39,240 bases of DNA from Staphylococcus pettenkoferi (GTDB lineage Bacteria > Bacillota > Bacilli > Staphylococcales > Staphylococcaceae): contig NZ_PPRN01000051.1 in NCBI RefSeq assembly GCF_002902685.1, forward strand, positions 1 to 39,240. Reading direction: 5' to 3'. Below, piece by piece: positions 15,940 to 25,590 of this stretch. Every line of letters starts with the position of its first letter. Position 1 is the stretch's first letter. Both the position numbers and the translations under genes were made by a program. The notes below the pieces were generated by a model. It saw only the letters and a program-made list of their open reading frames with translations. It was not told where the DNA came from and searched no databases.

Positions 15940-17235
15940 ATGCAAAACAAACATATACATATTGGTATCCTACTATTGGGTTGTGGTCACCATCAGGCTG
16001 CGTGGCTCATGAAGGACTCATCTATCGAACAAATCGGTTCCATTACTTACTACCAGCACCTTGCACAACTTGCTGAGAAAGGCTATTTCGATGCAGTCTT
16101 CTTCGCAGATAATCAAGCATTTAATCCTACTGACAATCGTTCCCTACCTGCATTCTGGTATGACCCGCTCATCAATTTAACTGCGATTTCACAAGTTACC
16201 AAGCATGTGGGGCTCGTTTCAACAATTTCTAGTACATTCAGCAATCCCTTTACCATGGCGCGTCAGCTCTTGAGTTTAGACCATATTACTGGAGGACGTG
16301 TCGGTTGGAACCTCGTCACTTCAATGACCGATCAAGAAGCGCAAAATCATAGTATGCCTAAATTACCAGAAAGAGAAGCGCGTTATGCGAAAGCAGACGA
16401 ATTTGCGAAAGTGATGAATCAACTCTTCACTTCTTGGAATTCTGAGGCATTTTCACCTGATCGCAAAAAACAAGAAATTGTAGATAGTCAGAAAATACAT
16501 TCGTTCGCTCATCAAGGGAAACATTTTCAAGTAAATGGACCATCCACTACACCACAAAGCCCACAAGGCAAACCTGTCGCAATGCAAGCGGGAGCTTCTA
16601 AGCAAGGCATCGCTTTAGCAGCGAAATATGCAGACGCAGTGTACTCCGTTTCTTGGAATTTGAATCAAGCTAAGACCTATCGTCGTAAGCTAGATCAGGC
16701 TATCGCTGAAAGTCATAGACCCAACGCTAAAATCAAAGTCTTCCCAGGCCTCGTCACATACGTCGCACCTACACATGAAGAAGCTCTAGCCAAAAAGGCA
16801 GCGTTAGACGACCAATTGCCTATCGATTCAGCATTGAAACAACTCAGTTTCTTTGTCCAACAAGACTGTTCAAAATGGGAATTAGACGCCCCTGTTCCAG
16901 AACTGCCACCAGTTGAAGCGTTCAAAGGCCCCGTGGGTAGATACGAAACAGTCTTAGAGATTATCAAAGATACACAGCCCACAGTACGCGAACTCTTAGG
17001 TTACCTCAGTGCAGGCGGCGGTCATCTCACATTAATTGGTACACCTGAAGAAATTGTCGATACTATGGAAACGTGGGTTGATGAAGGCGTGGCAGACGGT
17101 TTCAACTTAATGCCACCCACACTTCCTGGCAGTTTAGAAGATTTCGTTAACCTTATCGTGCCAGAAATGCAGAAACGTAATTTATACAGAAAGTCATATT
17201 CTGATGAAACGTTCAGAGAGATGTTGGGAGTGTAG
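15940..17235 (+). CDS. LLM-class FMN-dependent monooxygenase (NtaA/SnaA/DszA type)
   Basis: A 431-residue luciferase-like flavin monooxygenase. Family marks are the N-terminal strand with AAWLMKDS, the FFADNQAF segment, LLSLDHITGGRVGWNLVTS, YADEFAKVMNQL and the GVADGFNLMPP stretch near the C-terminus, all typical of the NtaA/SnaA/DszA subgroup that uses reduced FMN from a partner reductase. AAAGGCGG lies 9 bases before the ATG. Its position behind a TPP riboswitch and an SDR gene suggests use in thiamine or pyrimidine/thiazole salvage, which is inference. Confidence 0.9.
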   Translation: MQNKHIHIGILLLGCGHHQAAWLMKDSSIEQIGSITYYQHLAQLAEKGYFDAVFFADNQAFNPTDNRSLPAFWYDPLINLTAISQVTKHVGLVSTISSTFSNPFTMARQLLSLDHITGGRVGWNLVTSMTDQEAQNHSMPKLPEREARYAKADEFAKVMNQLFTSWNSEAFSPDRKKQEIVDSQKIHSFAHQGKHFQVNGPSTTPQSPQGKPVAMQAGASKQGIALAAKYADAVYSVSWNLNQAKTYRRKLDQAIAESHRPNAKIKVFPGLVTYVAPTHEEALAKKAALDDQLPIDSALKQLSFFVQQDCSKWELDAPVPELPPVEAFKGPVGRYETVLEIIKDTQPTVRELLGYLSAGGGHLTLIGTPEEIVDTMETWVDEGVADGFNLMPPTLPGSLEDFVNLIVPEMQKRNLYRKSYSDETFREMLGV

Positions 17236-17353
17236 GAAGAAAGATAAATTTATAAAACTTTGAATATATATTTTAAATATGAGATGGTTTTTAAAAGAGT
17301 TAATTTCTAGAAAACAACTCGAATTATTTTAAATTATTAAAAGGATGCTTATT

Positions 17354-17437
17354 ATGCTAAAATTTTGTTTTATCGTATTCGCTGCGCTTATCGGCTATTT
17401 TATAGCACTTAATGCGAAGAAAAAGAAGAAAAATTAA
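17354..17437 (+). CDS. Small membrane protein, 27 residues
   Basis: The frame encodes one hydrophobic helix (about residues 4-19, FCFIVFAALIGYFIAL) and a basic tail KKKKKN. AAAAGGA lies 8-9 bases before the ATG and a terminator follows 35 bases after the stop, so it forms a complete small transcription unit. The plan (short helix plus lysine tail) matches small membrane proteins and some type I toxins. No antitoxin RNA could be shown. It is not recognised as a named family. Confidence 0.55.
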   Translation: MLKFCFIVFAALIGYFIALNAKKKKKN

Positions 17438-17468
17438 CTATTTAAAACTTAAGAAAAGAACTACTAAA

Positions 17469-17516
17469 CTCCGAAAGTTGGACGCGCAAAGCTTCAATTT
17501 TGGAGTTTTTTTATTT
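17469..17516 (+). terminator. Terminator of the small membrane protein gene
   Basis: AAACTCCGAAAGTTG pairs with CAATTTTGGAGTTT and is followed by TTTTTATTT. Confidence 0.8.
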
Positions 17517-17545
17517 CAACAAAACAATTCCGCCATCCCTCCCTC

Positions 17546-17573
17546 TTGATTTTCTCCAAATTTCTAGTACAAT
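17546..17573 (+). promoter_or_regulatory. Promoter of the CobW-family gene
   Basis: TTGATT (17546) and TACAAT (17568) are 16 bases apart. The Zur box begins three bases after the minus-10 element, so a bound repressor would cover the transcription start. Confidence 0.7.
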
Positions 17574-17575
17574 TT

Positions 17576-17598
17576 TAAATCGTAACAATTACGTTTTA
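17576..17598. promoter_or_regulatory. Zur box (zinc-uptake repressor operator)
   Basis: The 23-base near-palindrome, TAAATCGTAA then CAATTACGTTTTA, differs little from the Bacillus/Staphylococcus Zur consensus TAAATCGTAAT-N-ATTACGATTTA. Zinc-loaded Zur would repress the CobW gene, so it should be expressed when zinc is scarce. Confidence 0.88.
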
Positions 17599-17645
17599 CT
17601 AAAGAGAACTAAAACTAAACTTTTACTTACCATGGAGGGAATAAT

Positions 17646-18845
17646 ATGTCGAAAATACCTGTAACAGTTCTGAGTGGTTATCTTGGCTCTGGGAAGACAA
17701 CGTTATTGAACCATATTTTGAATAATCGTGATGGACGCAGAATTGCAGTTATTGTAAATGATATGAGTGAAGTCAATATCGATAAGGATCTCGTGGCGGA
17801 TGGCGGCGGTCTTTCTCGAACAGATGAGAAACTGGTAGAGCTTTCCAATGGCTGTATTTGCTGTACTTTGCGTGATGATTTGCTTCAAGAAGTCGAGCGC
17901 CTCGTTCAGAAAGGCAACATCGATTACATAGTGATTGAATCTACAGGAATTTCCGAGCCTGTGCCGGTCGCTCAAACTTTCTCTTACGTGGACGAGGATC
18001 TGGGCATCGACCTCACTTCAATATGCAGGCTAGATACCATGGTCACAGTCGTTGATGCGAACCGCTTCACACACGATATTCATTCTGAAGATTTGCTGAC
18101 AGACCGTGGTCAAGGTGCTGACGCTACAGATGAGCGCACGATTGCAGATTTGTTGATCGATCAGGTGGAATTTTGTGATGTGTTAGTTATTAATAAAATT
18201 GACCTCGTTACCCCTGAAGAATTAGAAAAGCTCGAACGCGTGTTAAAACAACTTCAACCTGAAGCTAAAATCATCAAAACGGTAAATGCTGAAGTTGAAT
18301 TAGCTGAAGTTCTGGAAACACAACGTTTCGATTTTGAGAAAGCGAGTAATTCTGCAGGCTGGATTAAAGAATTAACTGAAGGTGGCCATGAAACACATAC
18401 GCCAGAAACCGAAGAATATGGAATTTCTTCTTTCGTTTATTCAAGAAGGCTTCCCTTCCATGCTGAAAGATTTCATAAATGGTTAGAACAACTAGATGAA
18501 TCCATCGTCCGTTCTAAAGGCATTGTGTGGCTCGCCCAATATAATCATGTCGCTTGTCTGCTATCTCAAGCCGGTTCTTCCTGTAACATCCACCCTGTCA
18601 CATATTGGGTAGCAGGATTAGCACCAGAAAAACGAGAAGCTATCCTAGCACAGCGCCCTGACGTAGCCGAAGATTGGGACATCGAATATGGTGATCGCAA
18701 GACACAATTTGTCATTATTGGACAAAATCTTAATCCAAAACAAATTGAACAGGAACTCGATGCTTGTTTAGTGAATAGTAATGAGCTCGAGGCTGATTGG
18801 ACTGCGCTTTCAGACCCGTATGGCTGGGTAATTTCTGAAGCTTAG
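17646..18845 (+). CDS. CobW/ZNG1-family zinc metallochaperone GTPase
   Basis: A 399-residue G3E GTPase. [16 protein letters not shown] is the P-loop, [11 protein letters not shown] carries the CxCC metal site, [15 protein letters not shown] and NKIDLV are further GTPase motifs, and residues from about 260 form the CobW C-terminal domain with a HETHTPE histidine loop before it. Family members deliver zinc to client enzymes during starvation. The perfect Zur-type operator over the promoter supports a zinc rather than cobalt role. It is a single gene with its own terminator. Confidence 0.92.
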   Translation: MSKIPVTVLSGYLGSGKTTLLNHILNNRDGRRIAVIVNDMSEVNIDKDLVADGGGLSRTDEKLVELSNGCICCTLRDDLLQEVERLVQKGNIDYIVIESTGISEPVPVAQTFSYVDEDLGIDLTSICRLDTMVTVVDANRFTHDIHSEDLLTDRGQGADATDERTIADLLIDQVEFCDVLVINKIDLVTPEELEKLERVLKQLQPEAKIIKTVNAEVELAEVLETQRFDFEKASNSAGWIKELTEGGHETHTPETEEYGISSFVYSRRLPFHAERFHKWLEQLDESIVRSKGIVWLAQYNHVACLLSQAGSSCNIHPVTYWVAGLAPEKREAILAQRPDVAEDWDIEYGDRKTQFVIIGQNLNPKQIEQELDACLVNSNELEADWTALSDPYGWVISEA

Positions 18846-18852
18846 ACGTGTA

Positions 18853-18882
18853 AAAAAGGCCTGCGTTCAACGCAAGCCTTTC
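18853..18882. terminator. Bidirectional terminator
   Basis: AAGGCCTGCGT and ACGCAAGCCTT form a stem with one bulge around a TCA-type loop, with A6 before and TTTCT after. It is shared with the convergent glycerophosphotransferase gene. Confidence 0.85.
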
Positions 18883-18944
18883 TATCATTATAATGGTTAT
18901 CTAAAATTCACATTATCACATCACTGATACCACAGATTTTCATT

Positions 18945-20681
18945 TTAAAATTGTCGCAGAAACTCACTTTCTGTCATGAATTGAGGTTGAGCTGTTTTTG
19001 AAAAATGGTTAGCTAAGTCTTGATTATCAGTAATGATATAATTTATCTTACTCAAATCCATTTTATTCAACATTGCCTTACTTTGAACTTGAGATAAGTG
19101 AGCGCTAAGCCATACCGCAGTCTTACCTCTATCATTTACAGCTGGAAGCAGCGATGAATTTTCAGAAGTTACATAAGTAACGAAACAATCAATAGCGACA
19201 TCGCCAAACAATCGTCCTTCTTCTTCGTGTTTTAGACGGCGCACCTTATTTTTCATAACTTTTTTCAACTGTAACTTCTTCATAACTAACCGATCTAAGA
19301 AATTACCATTCATATTTCCTAAAGTTGGATAGAACGTCACGTTGTCCGGCATGCTCATCAATTGCGGGAATTGTTCAACAGAAATCGTTTCTCTATCGAA
19401 ATAAAGTATAAATTGCGCACTCGTACTTTCCAACGACTGCATTTTACCCAGTACTTCTTCAACATTATTAGAATCTAAATGTACGGCAATAATTGTGTTT
19501 TTGTCCTCAAGACGATAACTTTTGATATTTTTTGTAGTACTACCATTTATCATTAATTGCGCAATTTCTCTTGCACCTTGTCGATTATCGTAAGGAACCA
19601 TTTTATCCTTAATATCAGTGTAATGCGCCTCAGAATTTAAATTTGTAATAGACTCAGCTAACTCTGATAACGTATAAGCTGTTGTAAACGGATAGTCTGA
19701 CGGAGACTGATAAAGTCCACGCTCTCGCTGATATTCTGTCAGGTCATATAAATATAAAATAATCGGCTTATCCATATTCAAATAATCAAACATGACTGAA
19801 GAATAGTCAGTAATTAACCCGTCAGTAGCAGTAAGAAATTCATAAATTTCATACGTATCCGGCACAAATTTAATATTACTGTAATTCATTTTTAGCTGAC
19901 GTTTAACGAGATGATGCAATTTCACATATAGTACTGTATCTGCATCTAAATATTGATTTAAGTACAACAACATTGTTTCCAACTGACGTGCATCACTCAC
20001 GTTACCGATCTGTCCGCGCCACGTAGGCATGTAGCACAGCACTTTCTTATCCTCTATATCAAGGTCGCGACGTATTCTTTCACGCAACTGCTTTTCGTAA
20101 AAGACACTATTTCGTGGCATTGGCCCGACAACCATGTCACCGTTATACACGTGATTGAGATTATAGGCTTCGGCCATAATTTCTTTCGAGTAGTCGTTGC
20201 TGACGATAACTTGATCGGCCATGTAAAAATTCCGTTGCACATTTGCTAAATCAAAAATATGTGCCGTATCCTTACCCATTTTCTTCAAAGGTGTTCCATG
20301 CCAAATAATGAAATATTGCTGGCCTTCTCTTTTATTAAAAAAAGGATAAAACGTGGTGTCATTAATGAGATACTGGGCAGTTGCGAGTAATTCGAAATAT
20401 TGTAAGGACATATGCTTCACTATCTTAAAATGAGAAAGTCCTCTTTTTTTCAAAAACTGCGCATCTTCCTCAGGATTTTGTGACACAATAAAAATCTTAC
20501 TATTTCGGAGAATATCTTGAATTTCTGGAATTAAATAATATATCTGTCCTGAAACAGCACCCCCATGCATCGATTCTAGGAGTACATAATTTTTCTTAAT
20601 TCGCTTATGCCGGCGCATATTCACATATTTATATAAACCACGATTATTACGATAATTGATAATCTTGCTTTTAATACTCAA
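18945..20681 (-). CDS. CDP-glycerol glycerophosphotransferase family protein (TagB/TagF-like)
   Basis: A 578-residue enzyme of the teichoic-acid polymerase/primase family that moves glycerol phosphate from CDP-glycerol to an acceptor at the inner face of the membrane. WHGTPLKKMGKD carries the catalytic histidine region, with the YMPTWRG, HHLVK and GLITDYSSVMFDYL motifs following (about residues 130-350). An extra domain of about 180 residues (from about 395) has no clear identity. The start is TTG behind AAGGGG. The acceptor is unknown: wall teichoic acid or an accessory glycopolymer. The neighbouring surface protein is a possible but unproven target. Confidence 0.88.
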   Translation of the reverse strand: MSIKSKIINYRNNRGLYKYVNMRRHKRIKKNYVLLESMHGGAVSGQIYYLIPEIQDILRNSKIFIVSQNPEEDAQFLKKRGLSHFKIVKHMSLQYFELLATAQYLINDTTFYPFFNKREGQQYFIIWHGTPLKKMGKDTAHIFDLANVQRNFYMADQVIVSNDYSKEIMAEAYNLNHVYNGDMVVGPMPRNSVFYEKQLRERIRRDLDIEDKKVLCYMPTWRGQIGNVSDARQLETMLLYLNQYLDADTVLYVKLHHLVKRQLKMNYSNIKFVPDTYEIYEFLTATDGLITDYSSVMFDYLNMDKPIILYLYDLTEYQRERGLYQSPSDYPFTTAYTLSELAESITNLNSEAHYTDIKDKMVPYDNRQGAREIAQLMINGSTTKNIKSYRLEDKNTIIAVHLDSNNVEEVLGKMQSLESTSAQFILYFDRETISVEQFPQLMSMPDNVTFYPTLGNMNGNFLDRLVMKKLQLKKVMKNKVRRLKHEEEGRLFGDVAIDCFVTYVTSENSSLLPAVNDRGKTAVWLSAHLSQVQSKAMLNKMDLSKINYIITDNQDLANHFSKTAQPQFMTESEFLRQF

Positions 20682-21226
20682 AGTGTGACCCCTTTTAACT
20701 TTCTGGATTTGTAGTACATTATATCAAATAATGTGAGGTCTATCGCAGTAAGATAGTTATCAGTTTTCGAATAAATGAACGTTCGACTGGTTTGAAAGTG
20801 CATTACAGTTATCGTGATTTCAGAAGATAAAATGAGGAATATTTGATTTAAATCTATAAAGACGGAATGAGACGCTAAAACACTAATGCTTTACGTCCCA
20901 CTCCTTGGGGATAGTTAATTAAATACCAAACTACACTAAGTAGCTTGTAACTATATTATATTTATATCCATTGTATATGTAAAGATAAGCATTTTAATTT
21001 AAGTTACGCTTAACTAAGTTATGCACGCATTAGAAAAAGTCTCTTATTTATCGTTAGTCGATTATGTATTCGGGTAAAACTTAAAAAGGTCACTATATTT
21101 ATAACAATACTGTGATTTACAAATGTAATTAAAATTGATTGTGCAATCATTCATTTCGAAATCATTTTATCTATAGTGGCCTTACATCTAGGGTGGTACA
21201 TAATATTTAAGAAAGGGGCTTTGATT
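20682..21226. other. Intergenic region, 545 bases
   Basis: It holds the leader of the minus-strand transferase gene, a terminator-like hairpin at 20864-20904 (GGAATGAGACG with CGTCCCACTCC), and a long AT-rich leader for the surface protein. Near 21000-21030 a short direct repeat AAGTTACGC / AAGTTATGC occurs. No gene is seen. Confidence 0.55.
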
Positions 21227-24200
21227 ATGAGAAAAAACTCACCACAATTTATGAATAAAAAGCATAACTATTCCATACGGAAATTCACATTTGGAACAGC
21301 AAGTATCGTTGTAGGCGCAACGTTGTTCTTTGGTGCAGGACAAGCACATGCCGCAGAACAAGGACAGCAGTCTGACGACACAACTACGACGACACAATCT
21401 TCTCAAGATAACGGAAATCAAGATTCTGAAGATGCCGTAAATGGCAATGACCAATCAAACCAACCAGAACAAGACACTTCAGATCAAACTTCCCAATATT
21501 CCCCTGACACATACTCAAAATGCGCAAAATTCAAATTCTGGCAACACTCAAAGCGAGGACACTAATGACAACCAGGATTCTGAAGCGCAAAATGAGGACA
21601 ATACTCAAACACCTGACAACGAACAAGACACTAACACTTCTACATCTTCAAATGACCAAACTTCTTCAAATCAATCATCAGACCAAGATAATACAAACAA
21701 CGACAAATCAGCACAAGAACAACCAAAGCAAGCTGATGATAACCAAAACTCAGAAAGCAAACCTTCAAATTCTGAACAAACTACTGACAATAAAGCAGAA
21801 AACACTAACGATTCTACTAACTCAAATGCAGAAAACAATAATGACCAAAACTCAAATTCTAACTCATCTCAACCACAATCCGCTAATGACACAACATATA
21901 CAAATTCAAACATGAAACAATCTACTTCAAAAAATGACGAAAACAACTCAAATTCTGCTCAAAACAAAACTGACTCATCAGCTCAACAAGCACCACAATC
22001 TTCCCAAGAACAATCACCTAAACATGATAAAGAAACTAAAGATACATCCGCTTCATCATCTCAAGATACAACTCAAGCTACACAAAACCCAAACTCACAA
22101 CAATCTACGAATGATGATGGCGATAACAATCAAGCTTCCGACCACAATAAAGACACTTTTTTCTCAGTGCCACAAACAAATGACGACACAAATTCTCAAC
22201 AAGATACTACAAATATCCACAATCAATCAGATTTAGTGAATCACTACAAAGATCAAACAGGTAACCAAATGTCAGAATCTGACCTTAATGAAATTGCTGA
22301 GAATTCCGACATTGATTTCGACAAAGACGACCAAGCTACAATTCAACAGAAATTTTTAGAAAGTGCGGCTAAAGACTACTCAGATAAGAAAAATGCGACT
22401 ACATTATTTGCGACACCTGTCAGCACAACTTCTGCCACAAATCAGAACGAGTCTACAAGCTTTAGAGATGCCGAACCAACTACAGAAGAAGCTGGAAATA
22501 ACGACGGTTCTGATGACGGTTCTGACGTCAGTGACAACGTGCACTTCTCAGATCTCAATCTTTCTGGCGTGAACCCTAACAATCCTGACAATAAAGATAA
22601 TGTAGAAATCGGTAACAACGGTTATCTCAGATTCAAAGGTAATTACAAGCTAGACAATAGTGTGAAATCTGGTGACTACTTCTACGTAGATTACGGCGAT
22701 TACGTACGCCCTACTGGTTTGGAAGACCCTATCGTTCCTGAGGATTTGAAGTCTTATAATGACAATGGTTCACAAACTGTCGCAACTGCGAAGTACGATC
22801 CAGACACAAATAAAGTGAAATACACTTTCACAGATTTCGTAGATCAACATAAAGATGTGAAAGGTAGCTTTGACTTCGTAGCTTACCCAAATCGTAGAAA
22901 TGCGACCGATTCTTTCAAAGATTATCCGATCGACATCGATGTGGCTGGTGAAAAATATTCTACAAATCTTCAATTTGATTACGTACATCAATCTGATTAT
23001 GTATCTTCATTCTGGGATTCACGTAGTCAAGATCATAAGCATCAATCACGTACAACATATCTCAACGAAGGTTATCATCCAATGAACCATTCTATCGTGA
23101 CCATCTCTACACAAGGTTCTAATCTTAGTAACCTACAAATTTATAAATCTTCATCAAAAGATCAAATGGTAGACAGTTATGTGCCTAATTATGAAGATTT
23201 AGAGGATGTTACAGATCAATACGATATTCAATATAATGACGATGGCACAGAAGCAACTATTGATTTCGGTTACGATCTCGATGGACAAGGCTTTATTATC
23301 AATACGAAGAGTGATGCTTACGAAGATGCGGATAATATCACTGAAACAACGACTATTGAAAATCAATTAGGCAACGGCTTATCAGACTTTTACGACTATC
23401 ACAACTACCTCAGCCGTTTCATGCAAGGTTCAGGTGCTGAGCCAGATGTGCCAACGAATCCTGACCAGCCAACTGACCCGACTGAACCTACCAACCCAGG
23501 AGAGCCGACTGATCCAACAGAACCGGTTAACCCTGGCGATCCGACAAACCCTGGTACACCACCTGATCCAACTCAACCAGTTAACCCTGGCGATCCGACA
23601 AATCCCGGTACACCGCCTGACCCAACACAACCTGGTCAACCGACTAATCCAGGTGAGCCAACTAATCCTGGTACGCCAACAGACCCTGGCACACCGGTAA
23701 ATCCTAACAATCCTAACGAACCGGTTAATCCAAATAACCCTAACAATCCACAGAATCCGCAGAATCCTAATAATCCAACAAATCCAAACAACCCTCAGAA
23801 TCCGCAAAACCCTAACAATCCAAATCAACCAACACCAGGTACACCGACAACGCCTGAAGCAACACATGGTACGCCGGGTACACCAACAAGTCCTAATAGC
23901 CCAGAGTCACCAAACAATCCAAACACGCCTAACACACCGACAGTTAATCCAGTGACACATCACGATAATGGCGTGACAGGTCAGCATGGTACACCTGGCA
24001 ACACGATCACAGTCACTTATCCGGACGGTACGACAACTCACGCGACTGTGAACCCAGACGGCACTTGGAACGCACCAACGCCTGAGCATGTGAACTTGAA
24101 ATCGGGCGACATTGTTACAGTGGTTGAGCAAGACGCTCAAGGTCATACGACTCAAGTGACAGAAGTTGCAGTAGATCAGACGCAACAGCCAGTTCGTGGT

Positions 24201-24323
24201 ACTGCGCAAGGCCTTCCTGAGTCTGGTCAGCACGAGTCAAATAACGCTGGTATCTCAATCATGGCTGCGCTCGGCGGTATTCTCGCTTTCTTCGGTATCC
24301 GTCGTCGCAAAGCAGATAAGTAA
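21227..24323 (+). pseudogene. YSIRK/LPXTG-type surface adhesin, frameshifted
   Basis: Read with one base removed it would be 1031 residues. It has a YSIRK signal peptide (residues 15-19, FGTAS after it, cleavage near AHA-A), a 380-residue Asn/Ser/Gln/Asp-rich stretch, an MSCRAMM-like ligand domain (about 430-740, NVHFSDLNLSG to LSRFMQGSG), a Pro/Asn/Thr repeat stalk, an Ig-like domain (TPGNTITVTYPDGT) and an LPESG sorting signal with helix and RRRKADK tail. The signal peptide lies in one frame, which ends at 21565; the rest lies in another frame open from 21441. One extra base between 21441 and 21562, likely in CCC or CCCC near 21490-21504, explains this. As read, only a 112-residue secreted peptide would form. 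AAAGGGG lies 8 bases before the ATG. Confidence 0.85.
23446..23940 (+). repeat. Proline-rich stalk repeats of the surface protein
   Basis: Degenerate tandem units encode PTNPGEPTDP-, PVNPGDPTNPGTPPDPTQ- and NPNNPQNPQ-type segments. One 60-base unit (PVNPGDPTNPGTPPDPTQ) occurs twice nearly unchanged at about 23524 and 23578. It is a wall-spanning stalk, prone to length change by recombination. Confidence 0.85.
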
Positions 24324-24356
24324 TTTCTGTATGTTATGTTTTGAGGTAAAAAAATT

Positions 24357-24389
24357 GAGGTTAAGCATCGTGCTTAGCCTCTTTTTTCG
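24357..24389 (+). terminator. Terminator of the surface protein gene
   Basis: GAGGTTAAGCA pairs with TGCTTAGCCTC around TCG, followed by TTTTTTCG. Confidence 0.9.
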
Positions 24390-24605
24390 TATTTTATAGT
24401 TAGTTATTTAATTCCTGACTCTCATTATCCTACAATTATGAATAAAATGTTTCTCATTAATGTAGTTATTTCCCACGCAATAATTGAGAAGCAGAAATTG
24501 AATTTTGATAATTTGAATTCTACGCTTAAACCGCTTCAATTATTATGAAAGTGTATTCTTGTCAATATAAGGCATACACCGTCGTTTCGCGCTCACCTAC
24601 TGCAC

Positions 24606-24956
24606 CTAGCCACGCCGAGATTTCACAACTAAATAATGAATCAATATGCCAATAAGGAATAAAGGAACAATCATCCAGCCTCCTATTCCAATGACTTGTG
24701 CTAACTTTCCGAATAAGAAAATGACAATTAAATACGGTATACAAACGACAAAAATCGCAATTAACATCCCTATGCAGCCTGTTTCTTCTACTCCGAAATG
24801 CTCTGCAGCCCAATCTCTCGTTACTACATAAAAACTCATAATCAATTGAAACGGCCAATAAACACATATAAATGACCCCATTATTAAAATACATAGTAGT
24901 TCAAACGAAAAAATTACAAAATCTTTAATAACCTCAAATGTTTCCAACACGCACAC
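24606..24956 (-). CDS. Small membrane protein, 116 residues
   Basis: A hydrophobic protein with about three membrane segments: near residues 12-40, 62-85 (CIGMLIAIFVVCIPYLIVIF) and 88-110, ending in VVKSRRG. A middle loop has WAAEHFGVEETG. I do not recognise the family. The start is uncertain: GTG at 24956 has only CTGGGG upstream, and a TTG three codons later is possible. It is a lone minus-strand gene. Confidence 0.5.
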   Translation of the reverse strand: MCVLETFEVIKDFVIFSFELLCILIMGSFICVYWPFQLIMSFYVVTRDWAAEHFGVEETGCIGMLIAIFVVCIPYLIVIFLFGKLAQVIGIGGWMIVPLFLIGILIHYLVVKSRRG

Positions 24957-25164
24957 CCCAGTTTATCTCTTTCTGTAGAAGGTCTAGGCACATTTATGAG
25001 AAAACGCCATACCTACTATTTTCAATAAAAACCGTTCCAACCTTATTCTTTATCTATATTATATCGCAAGTCCTCATTAAAATGGGGGCTACAATAAATA
25101 AACTTTTGCCTTAGGAATCCGACAATATTTTAAACTAATAACCTATACATACTCCCCACGCAAA

Positions 25165-25195
25165 AAAGCGACCACACAAAGAATGTGTAGCCGCC
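25165..25195 (-). terminator. Terminator of the PSM-beta-like gene
   Basis: On the minus strand GCGGCTACACA pairs with TGTGTGGTCGC around a short loop, followed by TTTTTTG. Confidence 0.85.
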
Positions 25196-25236
25196 GTGTT
25201 GGGTGTGTTTATAGTGAGTGTATCGATTCTGCTAAG

Positions 25237-25389
25237 TTATCCGACAAACATGTGCACGATATCTTCGATGATACCGCCAGCGTTAGTAACAATATTGATC
25301 ACGCCCTTAGCGATTCCAGCGCCGTCAGCATTCTCAGACGCTGTAACAATATTGACAACCGCTTCACCAATGTTGTTAAGGTGTTCCAT
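25237..25389 (-). CDS. Beta-class phenol-soluble-modulin-like peptide
   Basis: A 50-residue amphipathic peptide, MEHLNNIGEAVVNIVTASEN then ADGAGIAKGVINIVTNAGGI, ending IIEDIVHMFVG. Size, the EA(V/I) start, the acidic turn in the middle and the INIV-NAGG-I--I--F C-terminal half fit the staphylococcal haemolytic peptide family (PSM-beta, SLUSH, gonococcal growth inhibitor). AAAGGGTG lies 6 bases before the ATG at 25389; the longer frame to 25485 is not needed. It differs from most members in lacking the usual lysine and tryptophan and being acidic. Only one copy is present where other species have tandem copies. Confidence 0.72.
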   Translation of the reverse strand: MEHLNNIGEAVVNIVTASENADGAGIAKGVINIVTNAGGIIEDIVHMFVG

Positions 25390-25590
25390 TAAATTCACCC
25401 TTTCTTCCATAATTAACCATCCGGATAATTCTATTAGTTGATACGTGTCAACTAATATATTGACATAGAATTTATTTACTGTCAATTTCTATAAAAATCT
25501 TTACATAAATACAACAATTCATATCGTAAATTTCAAGTTTAACTTAGCCACCTATTTTTAATTGGCTCATGTTATTTCGAAGTCGTTATT

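Larger units (their letters stand above)
17236..17645. other. Intergenic region with small gene, terminator and Zur-controlled promoter
   Basis: These 410 bases hold, left to right, an AT-rich leader, a 27-codon frame (17354-17437), a terminator hairpin (17469-17516) and the promoter with Zur box for the CobW gene. Confidence 0.7.

Noticed and set aside
21520..22236. Plus-strand frames rich in Lys, Thr, Leu and Asn inside the surface gene
   Set aside because: These are out-of-frame readings of the Asn/Ser/Gln-rich region.
23430..23867. Minus-strand frame of 145 codons over the proline-rich stalk
   Set aside because: It is the mirror of the repeats (Trp/Arg/Ile-rich) and has no ribosome site; it is a shadow.
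23446..23940. Repeats that could suggest a CRISPR array
   Set aside because: The units are short, codon-phased and encode Pro/Asn/Thr; there are no unique spacers of constant length.
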